Assembly (NCBI RefSeq): GCF_950023065.1
Contig: NC_088680.1
Location: 66,873,350-66,937,349, forward strand
Source of the DNA: Planococcus citri
Taxonomy: Eukaryota > Arthropoda > Insecta > Hemiptera > Pseudococcidae
Direction of reading: 5' to 3'
Length of the DNA stretch: 64,000 nucleotides
Position numbers and translations under genes: made by a program. Positions 1-12,860 of this stretch are shown piece by piece. A model generated the notes under the pieces. The model saw only the letters and a program-made list of their open reading frames with translations, did no database searches and was not told where the DNA came from. The stretch's first letter is position 1, and each line of letters opens with the position of its first letter.

Positions 1-2172
1 AATTTTCATCACAAAAAACTCCATTTTTAAGGAAAGCAAAGGAAACTATGAATAAACAGGGAATCAAAATGATTGTAGAGAATAAAGTCTTATCAGCTTT
101 TACCATAAAGCTTTCTTTTCGAGATATTTTGAGCAAAAGTGAAAAATCTCGAAGATCTTCGTCCTAAAAATTATCTCAACAGTCTCATAAAAATCAAAAA
201 CTCAAATCAAAATTCCACCAACTCATCTACGATAAGCAAAAAAAAAACACACACAAAATAGTACATCCATCACCGAGAACTATTTCAACAAAATGATAAT
301 AACGTGGTTTGTCGAATCCATTGGGGCAAAAAAGGGGGCAAGGGAGTGCCAAACTAATTTCCTGCGGATTATCAATGAAATAATACGCTGATAACAGAGC
401 AGATAACAATGAATATGGTACGTTCGACTTTCTCATTAGTTATAATTTTTGGAAATATTTTTATCTATACGTTCGTATGTAATGTAGTTTATCGTATTAT
501 TAGTAAGTAGATACATTGTTGCAATATCTATCGGAATAACTAACCTAAAATCAATTCCCATGAACTCCGCTGTACTGTTTCGATTATGATTATTCCATTC
601 GACATTGGCACATTTGACATTTAAAACAGAAGTCAACAAATGAACGATTCGTATACTTCGTGAAATTTTCAATCACTTGGAGCAGTAATAATCGAGTTAT
701 TATCGTTATCATTTTTTTGTGAGCAGCATCCTTATCGTTGAAATATTCAACTTGGAACTGGGAGGAGAAAAATTCCGATAGGTTCAGAGAATAGAAATGT
801 TTCCTCGAATGAGAGTTGAATATTACAATTAAGAGACATGAGAGGGTCCCGAGAGAATTAAAATTTTAGCATTTGAAATTCATAAGGCCTCTCAATAAGA
901 TAACATAAAATTTTGCAGTAAAAAATTATAAGTTCTTATTCACAAAATGAATACAAGAAGGTCAAGAGCAGCAAGGAACGAAAATGATGGGAGGAGGAGG
1001 AAGGGGGGACTAGAAAAGGCAAAATCAAAAATATTTTCAAAAAATAATACGTTAAAATGCTCGGGAAAAAAATCTAAGGTAAAAATTTGACGCTTCAGAA
1101 GTACTTTTCAGGCAACAGGATGCATTTCACATCACATCTTTCTCAATTCGCTGAATTATTAGAAAAATAAATCGACCATTCGTCAGTAAAAATCACCTTA
1201 GCTTTAAAAATCTGACCATCGTTCTACTCTGATTTACTCATTTACAATCAGCAATTCTGCTCAATATGTTTAGAAAGTTCTCAGTTGTGGTAGCTCGTTT
1301 CAAATGTACACAAATTCCTGCACCTTGAGTCATTTCAAATGAGTAATATTCGTTATGTAATTCGAATTGAACGTGTAGTTCACAATATAATCAAGCTTGT
1401 TGTTACGAATTCGCTGTTTCGAAGTTCGTATACGATAAGTACTCATTGGAAAGTCAAGTTCAGTGAGCGAATTCTGATAAAAAGTAGACTGCGATAAACA
1501 TAACTGCATAAAAAATTATAAAAGATGTTTGAAAATTATCTATCGTTGAAACATGAAACGTTTGAAGGATGATTTCAACATTTTGAAACATTTTTAAAAC
1601 CAAATTTGAATGAATATTGATCACTCCAGGCTTCAAATTTTGTTACTCTACTCCTTTCATCTCCTCCTCACTCAGTTGGGTCGTCACTCTAGCGGAAAAA
1701 TTCGCAACCAGTGGTATTTTCAACAAACAAAAAATACCAGTAAAGAAAATACTTCATTTTTCTATGCACAGTTTTTCAGAAAAAAAAATGCAAATGCATC
1801 GAAACGATGCAAGCATCAACAGGTCCACCCCACGACACGCGATGCAACATTTTCCAACCGGAGCAACACTGACGCCGCACCAGACGAAAGGGGGGAGGGG
1901 AATTAGCACACAACTACACGGTAAACCTGCGGCTAACCACACGTTGAATGTGACAAGTCCAAATTCCACAAATTCAAACAAAAAACCCACCCACGCCGAA
2001 TGAAAAACCGCCAAAACTGAAACATATGGCACATGGCGATCAAAACTACACCCATTCAATCTGTAATTTCGAGTTCAACGAATAAAAAGAGCAGTAAATT
2101 TCGCCGAACGTGAAGAAGAAATTGAAAAGCAACAAGTTAGAGTAAATAAAAAACCCAATAGGTATGACTCAC
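1..2172 (-). other. Intron 1 (partial) of the minus-strand gene leaving the window
   Basis: On the minus strand this stretch follows a strong donor (ACG then GTGAGT) at 2172/2173. I found no exon with plausible splice sites between it and the left edge. It is AT-rich with short random ORFs on both strands around 1610-2059. Those ORFs overlap each other, carry simple A/T runs and show no recognisable domain. I see nothing else here. Confidence 0.5.
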
Positions 2173-2307
2173 CGTAGCTAGATCGTTATCCCAAATATCA
2201 TTGAGTTCGTTTGATTCGACATCCACATCGTAGAGTGACTTGACCGAGGAAAACGAATCCATTTTTGAATTGAATTCCGGCTCCAGGCTGAATCCGAATA
2301 TATCCAT
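2173..2307 (-). CDS. First coding exon of a probable CrebA/CREB3L-type bZIP transcription factor (partial gene)
   Basis: Reading the minus strand from ATG at 2307, 45 codons stay open to a consensus donor (GTGAGT) after 2173, phase 0. The encoded N-terminus starts MDIFGF, is acidic and Ser-rich, and ends in NELNDIWDNDLAT. From memory, Drosophila CrebA begins with a short acidic segment containing LKDIWDSDL, so the LNDIWDNDL block is the basis of the call. If right, the product is an activator of secretory-pathway genes with its bZIP far downstream, off the left edge. No bZIP, transmembrane segment or other domain is visible here, so the family call rests on about nine residues. ATF6 also has a DIWD motif near its N-terminus and is the main alternative. 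The exon itself is well supported by its start, donor and the GC-richer 5' flank; the name is tentative. Confidence 0.5.
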
Positions 2308-2860
2308 GATCACTTTTCGCACGTTAATAATACAATTCAGTCGAATATATATCTCGAGATAATCGAAGAATGAGAACCAAGATTACCGTAACGTATTCGC
2401 GATAATGAAACTTTTACATGACAAAATACACACGACGAATGCGATGCAGATTAGTAAAATACTGCACACGAGAAATTACTATTATTATTATTAAAATAAT
2501 ATACCAGTGATTACGAACAGAATGATGATGAAGATGAAGGCGTATCGTATCGATATCGATCAATTATTATTTAAACGCACACTCGTATTAAGAACTGGAA
2601 ATGTCGTCAACATGTCTTTTATAAAACTACATAAATTCACTAGTTGAATGTAGATATTTCAAATTAATAATATAACTGAGATAATCTACGAAGTACTCGG
2701 CTATGCTAAAAAGAACGCGAAATATGCACTGAACATACACATTAACTAATAACGAACCGGCTAAGCAAAGCACTAACGCTACACTTCTTTCGGTAACACT
2801 ACACAGGCCGCATCACACACTTGTAAACATCGGCGCGCGCACCAATCGCAATGCCGCGTT
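2308..2860 (-). promoter_or_regulatory. 5' UTR and promoter region of the minus-strand CrebA-like gene
   Basis: Upstream of the ATG at 2307 the sequence holds no ORF. At about 2800-2875 it becomes locally CpG-rich, with GCGCGCGCACC, a CCAAT on the plus strand near 2840 and further CG dinucleotides. This is unlike the AT-rich DNA on either side and typical of an insect promoter. No TATA box or initiator can be assigned with confidence, and the transcription start is not visible. Confidence 0.4.
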
Positions 2861-2875
2861 GCAGTGTTGCCTACG

Positions 2876-3267
2876 TTGGTGAAAAATCCCGCTAGGGTTT
2901 GTGAGGAATTTGAAGAATTTATTTTTTATTTATAGGGGTAGGGGTAGTGGTAATGGTTCTTATTTTTTTACCTCCCAGAGAGAATTGAATTGGGTTGGAC
3001 GAAAAAAATTATTAATTACTAGAAAATGAGTTCGTTATCTTTTTTACCCCCGTCGGCCCCGTCTTCTAACTAATTTTTTTTAGCCCTCTATTTTTTGCTG
3101 GGTTATAAAATATTGTAACAACATAAATTTAAGATTTTCTCAAAAATGATTAATCAATTACGCTAAAAAGTGCTCTTCGCATTAGCATTGGTGTATTCAT
3201 TATTTTTTCATTGCTTGAAAAAGACTGAAAAATTAAATTTGAGAGTTTTATAGTCAGGTTTCAATAA
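2876..3267. other. Intergenic AT-rich DNA
   Basis: No ORF, repeat or regulatory motif that I can support. It separates the promoter region of the leftmost gene from the fold-back element. Confidence 0.5.
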
Positions 3268-4664
3268 GGGTCATTCCACGTCCATTGGACCAAGAAGTGG
3301 TAGGGGGGTTCGGCGATTTTTTTTAAATTTTTCCTGTGGAGAGACCTTCCGAAGGGATGACCAATGGCGCAAATCGCAGCTGTCTAGCCCATTTTTAAAT
3401 TTAAAGGCAGCCAGGGGGTGTCAAAGTTTTCAGTGAACCTAAAATATCATCCATTTCAGCAGTGGATTACTCGATAACCGCGATACCTACCAAAATGGAA
3501 CTTTTTCCCATAGTTAGGGGTTTTGAAAGGCTTTTTGATGATATCATAAAAATCAGTGTTGCAACTTTTTTTTGTACAAAAAATTAGCTCAAAAAGTTTC
3601 GAAACGTAGTTTTCATATCGTTCCGACTCTCAAAAATTCTGAAAAAAAAATATTATGGACAACTTTTCATGTTGAACAACATACTAAAAAATTGAGATGG
3701 TAACATGTTGCAAAGTTGAATTAAAAAAATTCAAAGTTTGCGAAAAAATGCGATTTTTTGATTTAAAACATGAAAAAAAGTTTTGAAAGGTGAAGTTGAC
3801 CCATTTGATCCCTATTTGTACGTATCTGTTGAAAAAGTTGAAAAAAAACCTTTTACTCGATGAAATGAATTCCTCACAAAAAAATCAAAATTCCAAAAGA
3901 TTCAAAAAATGAACGAATTTTTATTTTTTTGTTGCGAGTGTAATTTTTAACAACTTTTTCATGAAATACGTCAGAAAGAGGTCAAAATAAGACGACTGAA
4001 TAAATTTGAACTTTTTTTGATGTTTGAAATCGAAAATTGAATTTTTTCGAATTTTGATTTTCTTGTGAGGAGTTCTTTTCATCGAGTGAAAGGGGTTTTA
4101 AACTTTTTCAACAGATACGTACAAATAGGGATCAAATGGGTCAACTTCACCTTTCAAAACTTTTTTTCATGTTTTAAATCAAAAAATCGCATTTTTTCGC
4201 AAACTTTAAATTTTTTTAAATCGACTTTGCAACATGTTACCATCCCAATTTCTCAACATGTTGTTCAACATGAAAAGTTGTCCATATATATTTTTTTCAG
4301 AATTTTTGAGAGTCAGAACGATATAAAAACTACGTTTCGAAACTTTTTGAGCTAATTTTTTGTACGAAAAAAAGTGGCAACACTGATTTTTATGATATCA
4401 TCAAAAAGCCTTTCAAAACCCCTAACTATGGGAAAAAGTTCCATTTTGGTAGGTATCGCGGTTATCGAGTAATCCACTGCTGAAATGGATGATATTTTAG
4501 GTTCACTGAAAACTTTGACACCCCCTGGCTGCCTTTAAAAATGGGCTAGACGGCTGCGATTTGCGCCATTGGTCATCCCTTCGGATGGTATCTCCACAGG
4601 AAAAATTTCAAAAAAATTGTTGACCCCCCCCCCCCTTTCTGGTCCAATTGACGTGGAATGACCC
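3268..4664. mobile_element. Fold-back / long-TIR DNA element, about 1.4 kb
   Basis: The left arm begins GGGTCATTCCACGTC and the right arm ends with its reverse complement GACGTGGAATGACCC. The arms stay complementary for roughly 620 bp (about 3268-3895 against 4045-4664) with scattered mismatches. Matching landmarks include the GATATCATAAAAATC block and the CCGCGATACCTACC block, which recur inverted at the mirrored positions. About 150 bp of unpaired spacer lies in the centre. ATAA directly flanks both ends and may be a 4-bp target duplication. There is no transposase reading frame; the 96-codon ORF inside is only an arm read through. It is non-autonomous; the superfamily cannot be told from the ends alone. 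Confidence 0.85.
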
Positions 4665-6300
4665 ATAATGCAATAGGTCATCCGCTCGCTAATTTTGTCG
4701 AAAACAATTTTACATATTGATTGATTATTGTTCTACACATCAATACAAATAAGAAATTTTGCCCAGATACCTATTTTTCTCTCTCCTCCTTTTCTGAGGA
4801 ACCATTTCCCTAACTTGAAAATCCGTCCATCTTCTCACCCATTGGTCGTACAAAAAAAAAATGTTTGAACGAAAAATTGTTCCTTGAAATCTCCTCTACA
4901 ACGTGATTATCATCAATTTTCATTTAGAGTAACCGTTGAGCTTAAAAGTTCAAACAAAGTATTCTCAAAATCATCAAAGTCAGTTTTTTTCCTGCCAAAA
5001 TTTACAGAGATATACTTACTCGTAGGTACCTAATTAAAATGTAAGTATATAATAACAAAAAATGTTTAGAATTAAATTTCCTTTTGAAAACCCCTATCTC
5101 AGCCAATTTCCTTGCCTCCCCCTTCCCTCCGGATTCCATAGGACCCACGCAACTTTCCAAGTTTCCAATATTCAATTTCAATGACAATTGAAAATAACAT
5201 TGACAAAAATTGTTTGTTTTCATTCAATAGTTGATGCTACAATGCGTAGGTATGTAGTTTTTGATTAATATGTATAAGTTAGGATGCCTGTCGAAACTAT
5301 GGGCTCGTTCTGTGAACATGAATGGTTTATTAGAAAATTTTAATATTAAGGTTGGGCCTCCCAAAAAATTAAAGTTATCAAAAAATAGACAGTCTCTGCG
5401 TTCAGAATTCTTCTAAATAATCCTCCATTTATGAAAGAACCCCCCCCCGCCCCCTGGTAATCCCACAACTCTATTTTAATCCTCTTCTATTGAGCCTTTC
5501 CCGAGTTGGAAAAACTTTTAAAAATGGAATATAGATCAAAGTTGGAGACATTTTTTTGAAATTTTGTCATTTCTGTTCAAAATTCTTCTGCGTACTACAA
5601 GTTTTTTTTTTTTTTTTTTTTTTTTTAAAGAAAATATTTCTCTTGACTTGTCTCCTACCCCAACAATAGCTTAACTTTCCTTGTACGGAGTCCCAACAAA
5701 GTTTTAAAAAAAAATGAAAAATTTGAAGTCCGTAACAATGTATTGGAAATTTTCCAAATAGGCTCAGAATCATAAAAACCATCTTATTCGACCCTTTGAT
5801 GAAAAATTTACCAATTTTTGATTTTTTTTTCAACTTTGAAGGGCTCTATACTGGTGAAATAATATTTTTTTGAGAGGAGGGAGATTTTTTCTCAAAAAGT
5901 ACGTTAAGTATTTAGAAGAATTGTGACCAGAAGTAAAAAATTTTCTCCGATTTGATTTATTTTATTTAAAAAAAAAAATTCAACTTGGAAAGGGCTAATG
6001 TACAAAAGGATCAAAATAGCTTGGGGGACCAAGGAATGTTTCTGTTTAGAAAAAAGGATTATTCAGAAAAATTCTAACGCAGAGATGGTGACTTTTTTGT
6101 TAACTTGAATTTCGCTTAAGCTAGTTTACTACCTATATATATTATACTTTTATTTCAAAATCAAAATTTTTTATTATGTACATTCAAATTCTAAAATTAA
6201 GGTGTTGTCAAAAAATTAAGTCATCGGAAAAAACATTGTTTTTTACTTCTTAAGATACGAATTTTCAAAAAAAAATTCTCTCACTTCGCTTTGGGCCTCT

Positions 6301-6334
<34 letters not shown>

Positions 6335-7100
6335 TGAGATAGAACTCTTATAAAAATCTATCAGGTACTCAAATTTTAATTAATTTTTAAACCAAAAAAA
6401 CACTTTTCATTTGAAAAAACATTGTTTTTCTACTTCCCAAAAGTATAGCTTTTGCTTTCACTCCACTCGGGCCTGTTTGCTTTTTCATTTTGAAAATTGA
6501 AATTTTTAAAAACCTATTCTAAAATTTTGAGCTAAGAAAGTGAACGAATTTTTATAAAGCGTTCTTTTTTTACCTATCGAAATACCAATTTTTAAGTTTT
6601 CGCTCTCGGTTCACTCGGATCAATTTCTATCTCTTTTCTAAACCAAAAAAAAACTCTAATTTTGAAACTTCCATAAATTTGAAAAGGAAAATAACATTTC
6701 TTTTATAAGCCTCAATACGAATCAATTGGAAAAATTATCATTTCATCATTTATTTCACTTTGAAAACTTGCCATTTTATTAGGCAAAATTGGTATTTTTT
6801 TCATGACAAATTTTTAGCCCCCCATCATCTTTAATTTTGTTCCTGTCAAGTTGATTAGTTTGTGGGATATTGAATAAAAAAACAAAAACAGAAATCAATT
6901 GCTCAACTTGCATTCATGTATCTAAACATGAGAAAAAACAGGACGAGAAATATTCTTGAAGGGGCGAGGGGTGACATTTTGAGATCCTCATTCGGTGCAT
7001 CTTCCAGAGGCCCCCAACCAACCCAATCCGCACATGGAAATTGGTTTTTGCTGTGAAAGTTCTTGCTCAGATTTTATGTTTTTAAATATACTTACTCAAG
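4665..7100. other. Intergenic AT-rich DNA with poly-T tracts
   Basis: This stretch contains homopolymer runs, for example T tracts near 5601-5627 and 6301-6329, and short degenerate repeats of the type TTTTTCAAAATT. The C run at 5442-5448 and similar tracts are simple sequence. ORFs at 5002-5223 and 5567-5833 on the minus strand are short and low-complexity. I see no gene. Confidence 0.55.
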
Positions 7101-7108
7101 TTACTTAT

Positions 7109-7129
7109 ACTTACTTACTTACTTACTTA
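7109..7129. repeat. (ACTT)5 microsatellite
   Basis: Five perfect ACTT units are preceded by imperfect ones from about 7088. A simple tandem repeat, possibly polymorphic; no function is implied. Confidence 0.9.
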
Positions 7130-10100
7130 TTGCTTTTCATAAATTTCTGAGTATTCAACTTTCCTTTTTTTTTTGTTTCGTTCAAAACTGTTAAATGCAA
7201 AGAAGTTGACTTCTTGTAAAAAAAACCTAATAATTTACTTCTTGAATTATAATTTTTTGAAAACTTCGGTCCTCGTTTCGTTCTCAGGTCTGTTAGTTTC
7301 TCTTTTTAAAAACCAAACATTCTAAAAATGTATTATTCATACTCAAAAAAAAAAAATCAAATCAAAAAATAAACTCCTCAGTTCCTCACATGAAAAAAAA
7401 GTTTTTTCACTTCTCATCGAAACTCAAATTTTTGAGATCTTTTCCCCGAGCCTGTTTGTTTTTCGTTTTCAAAGTTTAAATTTCTAATAAACCATCATTC
7501 ATACTCTAAAAAAGCTTTTGTCCTCAGTTTGTTCGGCCTGTTTGCTTTTTTCAAATTTAGAATTTCTATTTTTTAAAAAAAACATCATTCAAATTTTAAA
7601 ATTTTGAATCCAAAAAAATCAAGTCTTCACATAAAAAATCAAAGCTTTTTCATCTATTAAAATATGAATTTTCGAAAGCTTTAGCTCTCAGGTCGTTCGG
7701 CCTGCAAAAATGAAGATAATACACTATCTGAGAGATATATGTACTTACCAGTAAAATTTACTTACTTATTCATGCTCTATGCAGTTTTTCCCGAAACTAA
7801 TAGTGTGCTGTATCTTGTACATAATTTCAAAATTTAAATCGATGTAGGTACATATTTCTTTCGGTTTTGAAGATGACAAAATTTTTCAGAGGATCTTTTT
7901 TTGTAGAAAATTAAATTCCCACATTCATTTTTCAACGTAAAATTTTGAAAATTTCAATTAGTTTTCCAATACGCGCCAAGTAAATATGTTTTAACACTCA
8001 TAACAGCGTTATGGCATTATTCAACTCAATTGCTCCTAGTGGATCATATCAAGGTGTGCCTATAAACAGTTGTGTTAGATGGGTTGCATATTCAAAAAAA
8101 TTTTGAAATGAAAGCTGAATATTTTTCTATAATTTATATAAAACTGCCTGTAACATGCAATTTTCACTTTTGGAAGATATTTTGAAATTTTAGCATAATT
8201 TTTTTCAAAGATTTATATTCATTTTTTTTACAACTACTCACTAAAAAGTTGCCAAAATTAGTAGAAAACTGACATTGTAAAATAGTAATTTAGCAAAGGG
8301 TCAAAACGAGCTATTTTCACAAAAATTCTCCTGAGAAAAACGTGTTTTATTTGATTAGTTTTGTGTGCGATTTTTTTCTTTTTTATTTAACATAAAAAAA
8401 CTCAACATTTTAGTAAAAGTGTTAAACTAAGAATTTTAGGTGGATGAAATGTATAAAACAAAATTGTAGAACTCAAAATGTCCTGTTAAAAATAGCTAGC
8501 ATTCGGTGCATTCCTTTGGCATAACACTTTCCTTAAGTTTGCCTCATTTAGCATAGGTAGGATTTTACATTGCTCACAAAATCACTGAAATCAAGTAATT
8601 TTTCATAAAAATCACTGAGATTTACATAAAGACTGGCGAAGATCGCTTCAAAATGAGAAACAAATCGAATTTAGCGCATTTTTTTATCAGCATTACTTTT
8701 CAACTCCATCATAGCGCAAAAAAATTGTTGACTTTGGCAATTCTGTATAAACACGAATAAATTAATAAAGACCAACAACAGTTTCAAAATCTTGTAATTA
8801 ATATTGAAATTTACACTTTGCAGAACACCACGCATTAACCAGAGAATAAACCGTGTTGAATACACAAGTCAATGATGGTACTGGAAATGCAGAAACTAAA
8901 ATTTAGTATACGTCCATCTTATCACTTGGCAGAGTGGCCATATCCTACCTCTAACTTAATGCCCCTCTGTACCTACTTTCCTCTCCAAGTTTTAAGAAAA
9001 TTTCTAGACGGAATTTATTAAAAAATTTTTTTCAATGTTACACCATCCTCAGTTGTTTTTTTTTTATTCGTCATTTAAGTATTCATTTTTTTGTTTTGGA
9101 ATGAGTTAATAATCATTACACTTTGCTTCGAATGATGGCAATATGGAAAAATTTCACATGAAGGCAATCATGACCGACAAATCAGTTACTGAAATCGATG
9201 AAAGGTCAAACAGCAACTGACCGCCCCTCACCTGCTCTTCACAAAAAATCACCACACTGGCATCAAAGGAAGCGACAAAAAACATACTTATTCCATTGCT
9301 CCCAAACAAATGTTGCCCTTGACGTGAAAATTTACTCAAAATCGAAAATTTCGTGCACAAAGGGCACTCATCATCATTGGCAGGGGAATAAAACGGGCCC
9401 CAGTCAATACGAGATGTTCAGCAGTGTTAAAAAGGTTACATTTACATAGAATGTTTACCGAATATACGCATAACATAAATGGGAAACCCTGTCGAGTGAT
9501 TTACTAACAATTCAAAATTCAAATGACCTATCTTTGTACAATAAAAAATGAAAAATCTTGCTTGTTATCGTTTGTTTCATTTCCATAATAATAGGTATGT
9601 ACCTACATATATATTTATTTTTCTTGATGCGGGAAATCACAAGTAAAAGGGACTCTGCTGGCAAAGTCTTTGAATAATATTGGGGGGGGGGGAGTAGTTG
9701 CAGTATTCGGCACTTACATTATAGGTACTGGTACAGGATATTATGTTTTCATTAATACAGATAACATTCGCAAATGCCTGAAGAACGATTACCTACTTTG
9801 ATAAAGTAAATCATATTATAAAATAATAGGTACATATTTTATGTACTTAATAAAATAAAAGTTCCCGGAGTTCGTTATTTATGAGTTTATGCCATTCTTT
9901 GGTAACGTTTTGAGGGATGTCGTCTTTTATCGAACTTGAAGACAACGTAATTCGAATCTAAATGGTTCATCAGATTCATCCAATTGAGCTTCATCGTGCT
10001 GTATCAGGACCTGGCGTGCAAAGCAACCAGCAGGAGTGTCAAATGACACTTTCTTGACAGTTTCCAAATCAAAAAAGTACATAATTAATTGGCGAATATA

Positions 10101-11907
10101 ATTCAAACAGTCTTAGTGTCACAGAAACAGTTTAAAAAAACAATGGATTCGCAAAATTTATGTGACATCATTATTATCAGGTTGTTATTTATGCTTAATT
10201 GCTTGTACCACTGAAAAACGTATAGATACTCTTAAGAAGTGGGTAAGCTAACGATAGGTAGGTATGTAGGGTAGGATAATTTTTTACTTTTTTCCCGCAA
10301 CTATTAAACAATAGAATAAATTTGTTTTTTATAATAATACCTAATCATTTTAATAAATACAATTTTTGAAGAAATGGTAACATAGGTAGCTAACAAAAAA
10401 TGCATCAAAAAATATCAAACAAAGAAAAAAATGCACCATGTAGAAAAAAGTAAATCAATTCACAATAATGTAAGTATGAAAATATCTAAAAGAGAGAAAC
10501 AAAAAACAATGTGTCATTGGAAAAAAAATAAATATTGCACACGTTATGGCTATAAATTTGCACAAAAAATAATTACAATAGGTATATAAAATGGGCAAAG
10601 TAATAGATGTGCTGAGCACAAAACAAACGACACTGTGCAATACCACAAATCGTTACGTAAAGAACGTACCTATTTAGGAAAAGGAAATGTAAAGTGGTGA
10701 TTAGTCTATTTGGTTCCATGAAACCACGAGAGCGAGTAAAGATCCAGTCGAATTTAATGTTTCGCGAACTTGAATCGAAAATGGAAAAACTTTACAGTCA
10801 AGGGGTTTTTTCTGTCCACTTTTTTGTACAAAATCAAACTGATTTCAAAGAGAGAGAGAAAGCTGTGGACTTATTTGACACATCTGGCTGAAATAGAAAA
10901 GGCTTCCCTAAATAGTGGCAGAATTTTGATCGAATTTGTAATTCGCCTGCGCCTCTTTTGTAAGAAATAGATATTTTTTTCTTTAAGAGTAACAGTGATT
11001 TTCTTTTTTTTTTTTAATCGAAAATTAAAATAAACCGTGATACAAATTTAGCCATGCTTAATCTCGTTGATTATTACCTAAGGCTATTGATGTAAGAACG
11101 GTTGCATAACCATTTGCCTGAATACGTATGTATTATCAATTTAGCAGACATTTTTATCAGTGAGTATCAAAATAACATATTTTGAGCAATTTATACAAGG
11201 ATGTTTTCAAAATTTAAAGCTTTTATGTAATTTTTAAAAAAAAATTTAAACATAGTTGAATCTTGTAATAAAAAAAAGATCTCGTCTTCGTCGAGGTTCA
11301 GAGATATTGCAGATCTTTTCAACAGAAAAGAACAAACTGAAGGTAATGAATAAAGAGACAGTACCCTCAAGATAAGTAAGACATCATTTCGTCAATTTTG
11401 ATGAACAAATTAAGTATTTTTTTACACGATCTTTGAGCTCACTGTGTGACTTTTGAACTGCATTTTGAGAATTTCACAACCATCGCTTCAAATGCGTTAC
11501 TTTTTCGATGAACTTTACATGACCTGTAAGATGAGCTATTTTGGAGGAGGGGATGTGTGTTAGAAAATGAGTAAAAAATAAGGTACCTGAGTAAATATCA
11601 GGGATGCGCAAATAGGAAAAAATTTTGGTTACGTACTCAAAGGTTCCAGGACGTTACTGAGAAAGTCTATTTTTTCAAAAATAAAATAAATCAGTTGTCG
11701 TCTTTAAGGACTCTTATTTAAATCCAAACAAAGTTCAGAATACAGAAATTGAAACTTTTCATTATTTTCTTTCGTGTATTGTATTTTCATTTAATCGATA
11801 TAAAATTTTTTAAATAAAAAACGAACGAATTCATAAGAGAAAACCATCGGTATCTTTTGTGCTTTAAAAATCCAATTTTCATGCAAAATATTGGCAGCAA
11901 TGTTTCT
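7130..11907. other. Intergenic DNA without recognisable genes
   Basis: Long AT-rich stretch with only short ORFs (all under 90 codons, overlapping on opposite strands) and simple runs, such as the G run near 9680-9690 and GAGA repeats at about 10851-10858. No splice-site-bounded exon, tRNA or conserved domain was recognised. Old decayed transposon pieces may be present but cannot be named. Confidence 0.5.
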
Positions 11908-11962
11908 TACGCGCGTCTGGAGTCTGACGGGCTACGAAACGTTCCCGCCAATCACAGCGCAG
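11908..11962 (+). repeat. Left copy of a 55-bp inverted repeat pair
   Basis: The block containing CTACGAAACGTTCCCGCCAA reappears in inverse orientation at 12739-12795 with only two or three differences. It is GC-rich in an AT-rich setting and contains TTCCCGCC (E2F-like) overlapping a CCAAT box. It may be one TIR of an element of about 890 bp. No target duplication is evident outside the arms. Confidence 0.75.
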
Positions 11963-12738
11963 AGGGGCGGTTCTATGGACTTGCAATTTTTTTCAGTTTT
12001 TATTTTTCGTTGAAAATACGATATAATAAAGAGCTTTTGCGATTTTACTAATTAAAACAGAAAATTAAACGACTTTTTTCTTCAAATTGGTTGGTAATCT
12101 AATCTTTAACCTACGTACGACAGTACTGTAACTTTACATTTACAACTTTACTGAATGAATACCAAATAGGAAAAGTCATTCTTGTTTTCATTTCAAATCC
12201 ATCATAATTTACGATAATTACAATTACATCAATAAAAGCAATCGAGATCGATAACTTCAAAAAGAAATACTTTGCAGTTGGAGCTAGTGAAAATGAATGT
12301 ACAGATACAGATAGCTAGCTGCATAACTAGCGTGAGCCTACGTATCTCTATCTACTTAGATACCAGATTTTACTCATTGATTTTCATTTTTCTCCGCTGA
12401 AATGTCAAGTATTGAATTTACTGATGAGATCTTATTAATTTGTAAAAATAGTAAAAATACATGAGTGTGTGATAACTGATAGTTCTTTCTTATCAGATTA
12501 CTTCATTCTTGCTACGTCTATAATGCTTGCCAGGGAATGCCGGTGCTGAATGATAAAGTTAATCTGAATAGCTACCTAGGACTTGTACGTACTTTATTTC
12601 TGCATTGCGACAGTGTTTTATTTAAAATAATATGCAAAACGTCCATTTATACCTAAATTACTTTGTTTTTTCAATATTGTGAGAAATGAGAATGAGTACA
12701 ACACTTGAACTTCAGTGATAATGGTGATAAACATAACG
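11963..12738. other. Sequence between the 55-bp inverted repeats
   Basis: AT-rich, with no ORF of note and no transposase similarity seen. If the 55-bp blocks are TIRs this is the body of a non-autonomous element; otherwise it is ordinary LZTR1 upstream DNA. Confidence 0.4.
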
Positions 12739-12795
12739 CTGCGCTGTGATTGGCGGGAACGTTTCGTAGCCCGTCAGACTCTAGACGCGCGTGTA
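12739..12795 (-). repeat. Right copy of the 55-bp inverted repeat pair
   Basis: This is the reverse complement of 11908-11962 with a 2-nt indel and a single substitution near the outer end. It lies about 730 bp upstream of the LZTR1 ATG. It carries ATTGGCGGGAA, a CCAAT box joined to an E2F-like site, so it might also act in the LZTR1 promoter. Confidence 0.75.
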
Positions 12796-12860
12796 AACGC
12801 CTCTTCTCTTCGTCTTCCTTTCTGTTTCTATTCTCTGTCTGTCTGTGTCTGATAAAAAAT

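Noticed and set aside
1610..2059. Three overlapping ORFs of 98-128 codons
   Set aside because: Mutually overlapping on both strands, low-complexity, without domains or splice context; the region is best explained as an intron.
4065..4355. 96-codon ORF in the fold-back element
   Set aside because: It is the reading of one inverted arm; the mirror arm would encode nothing comparable.
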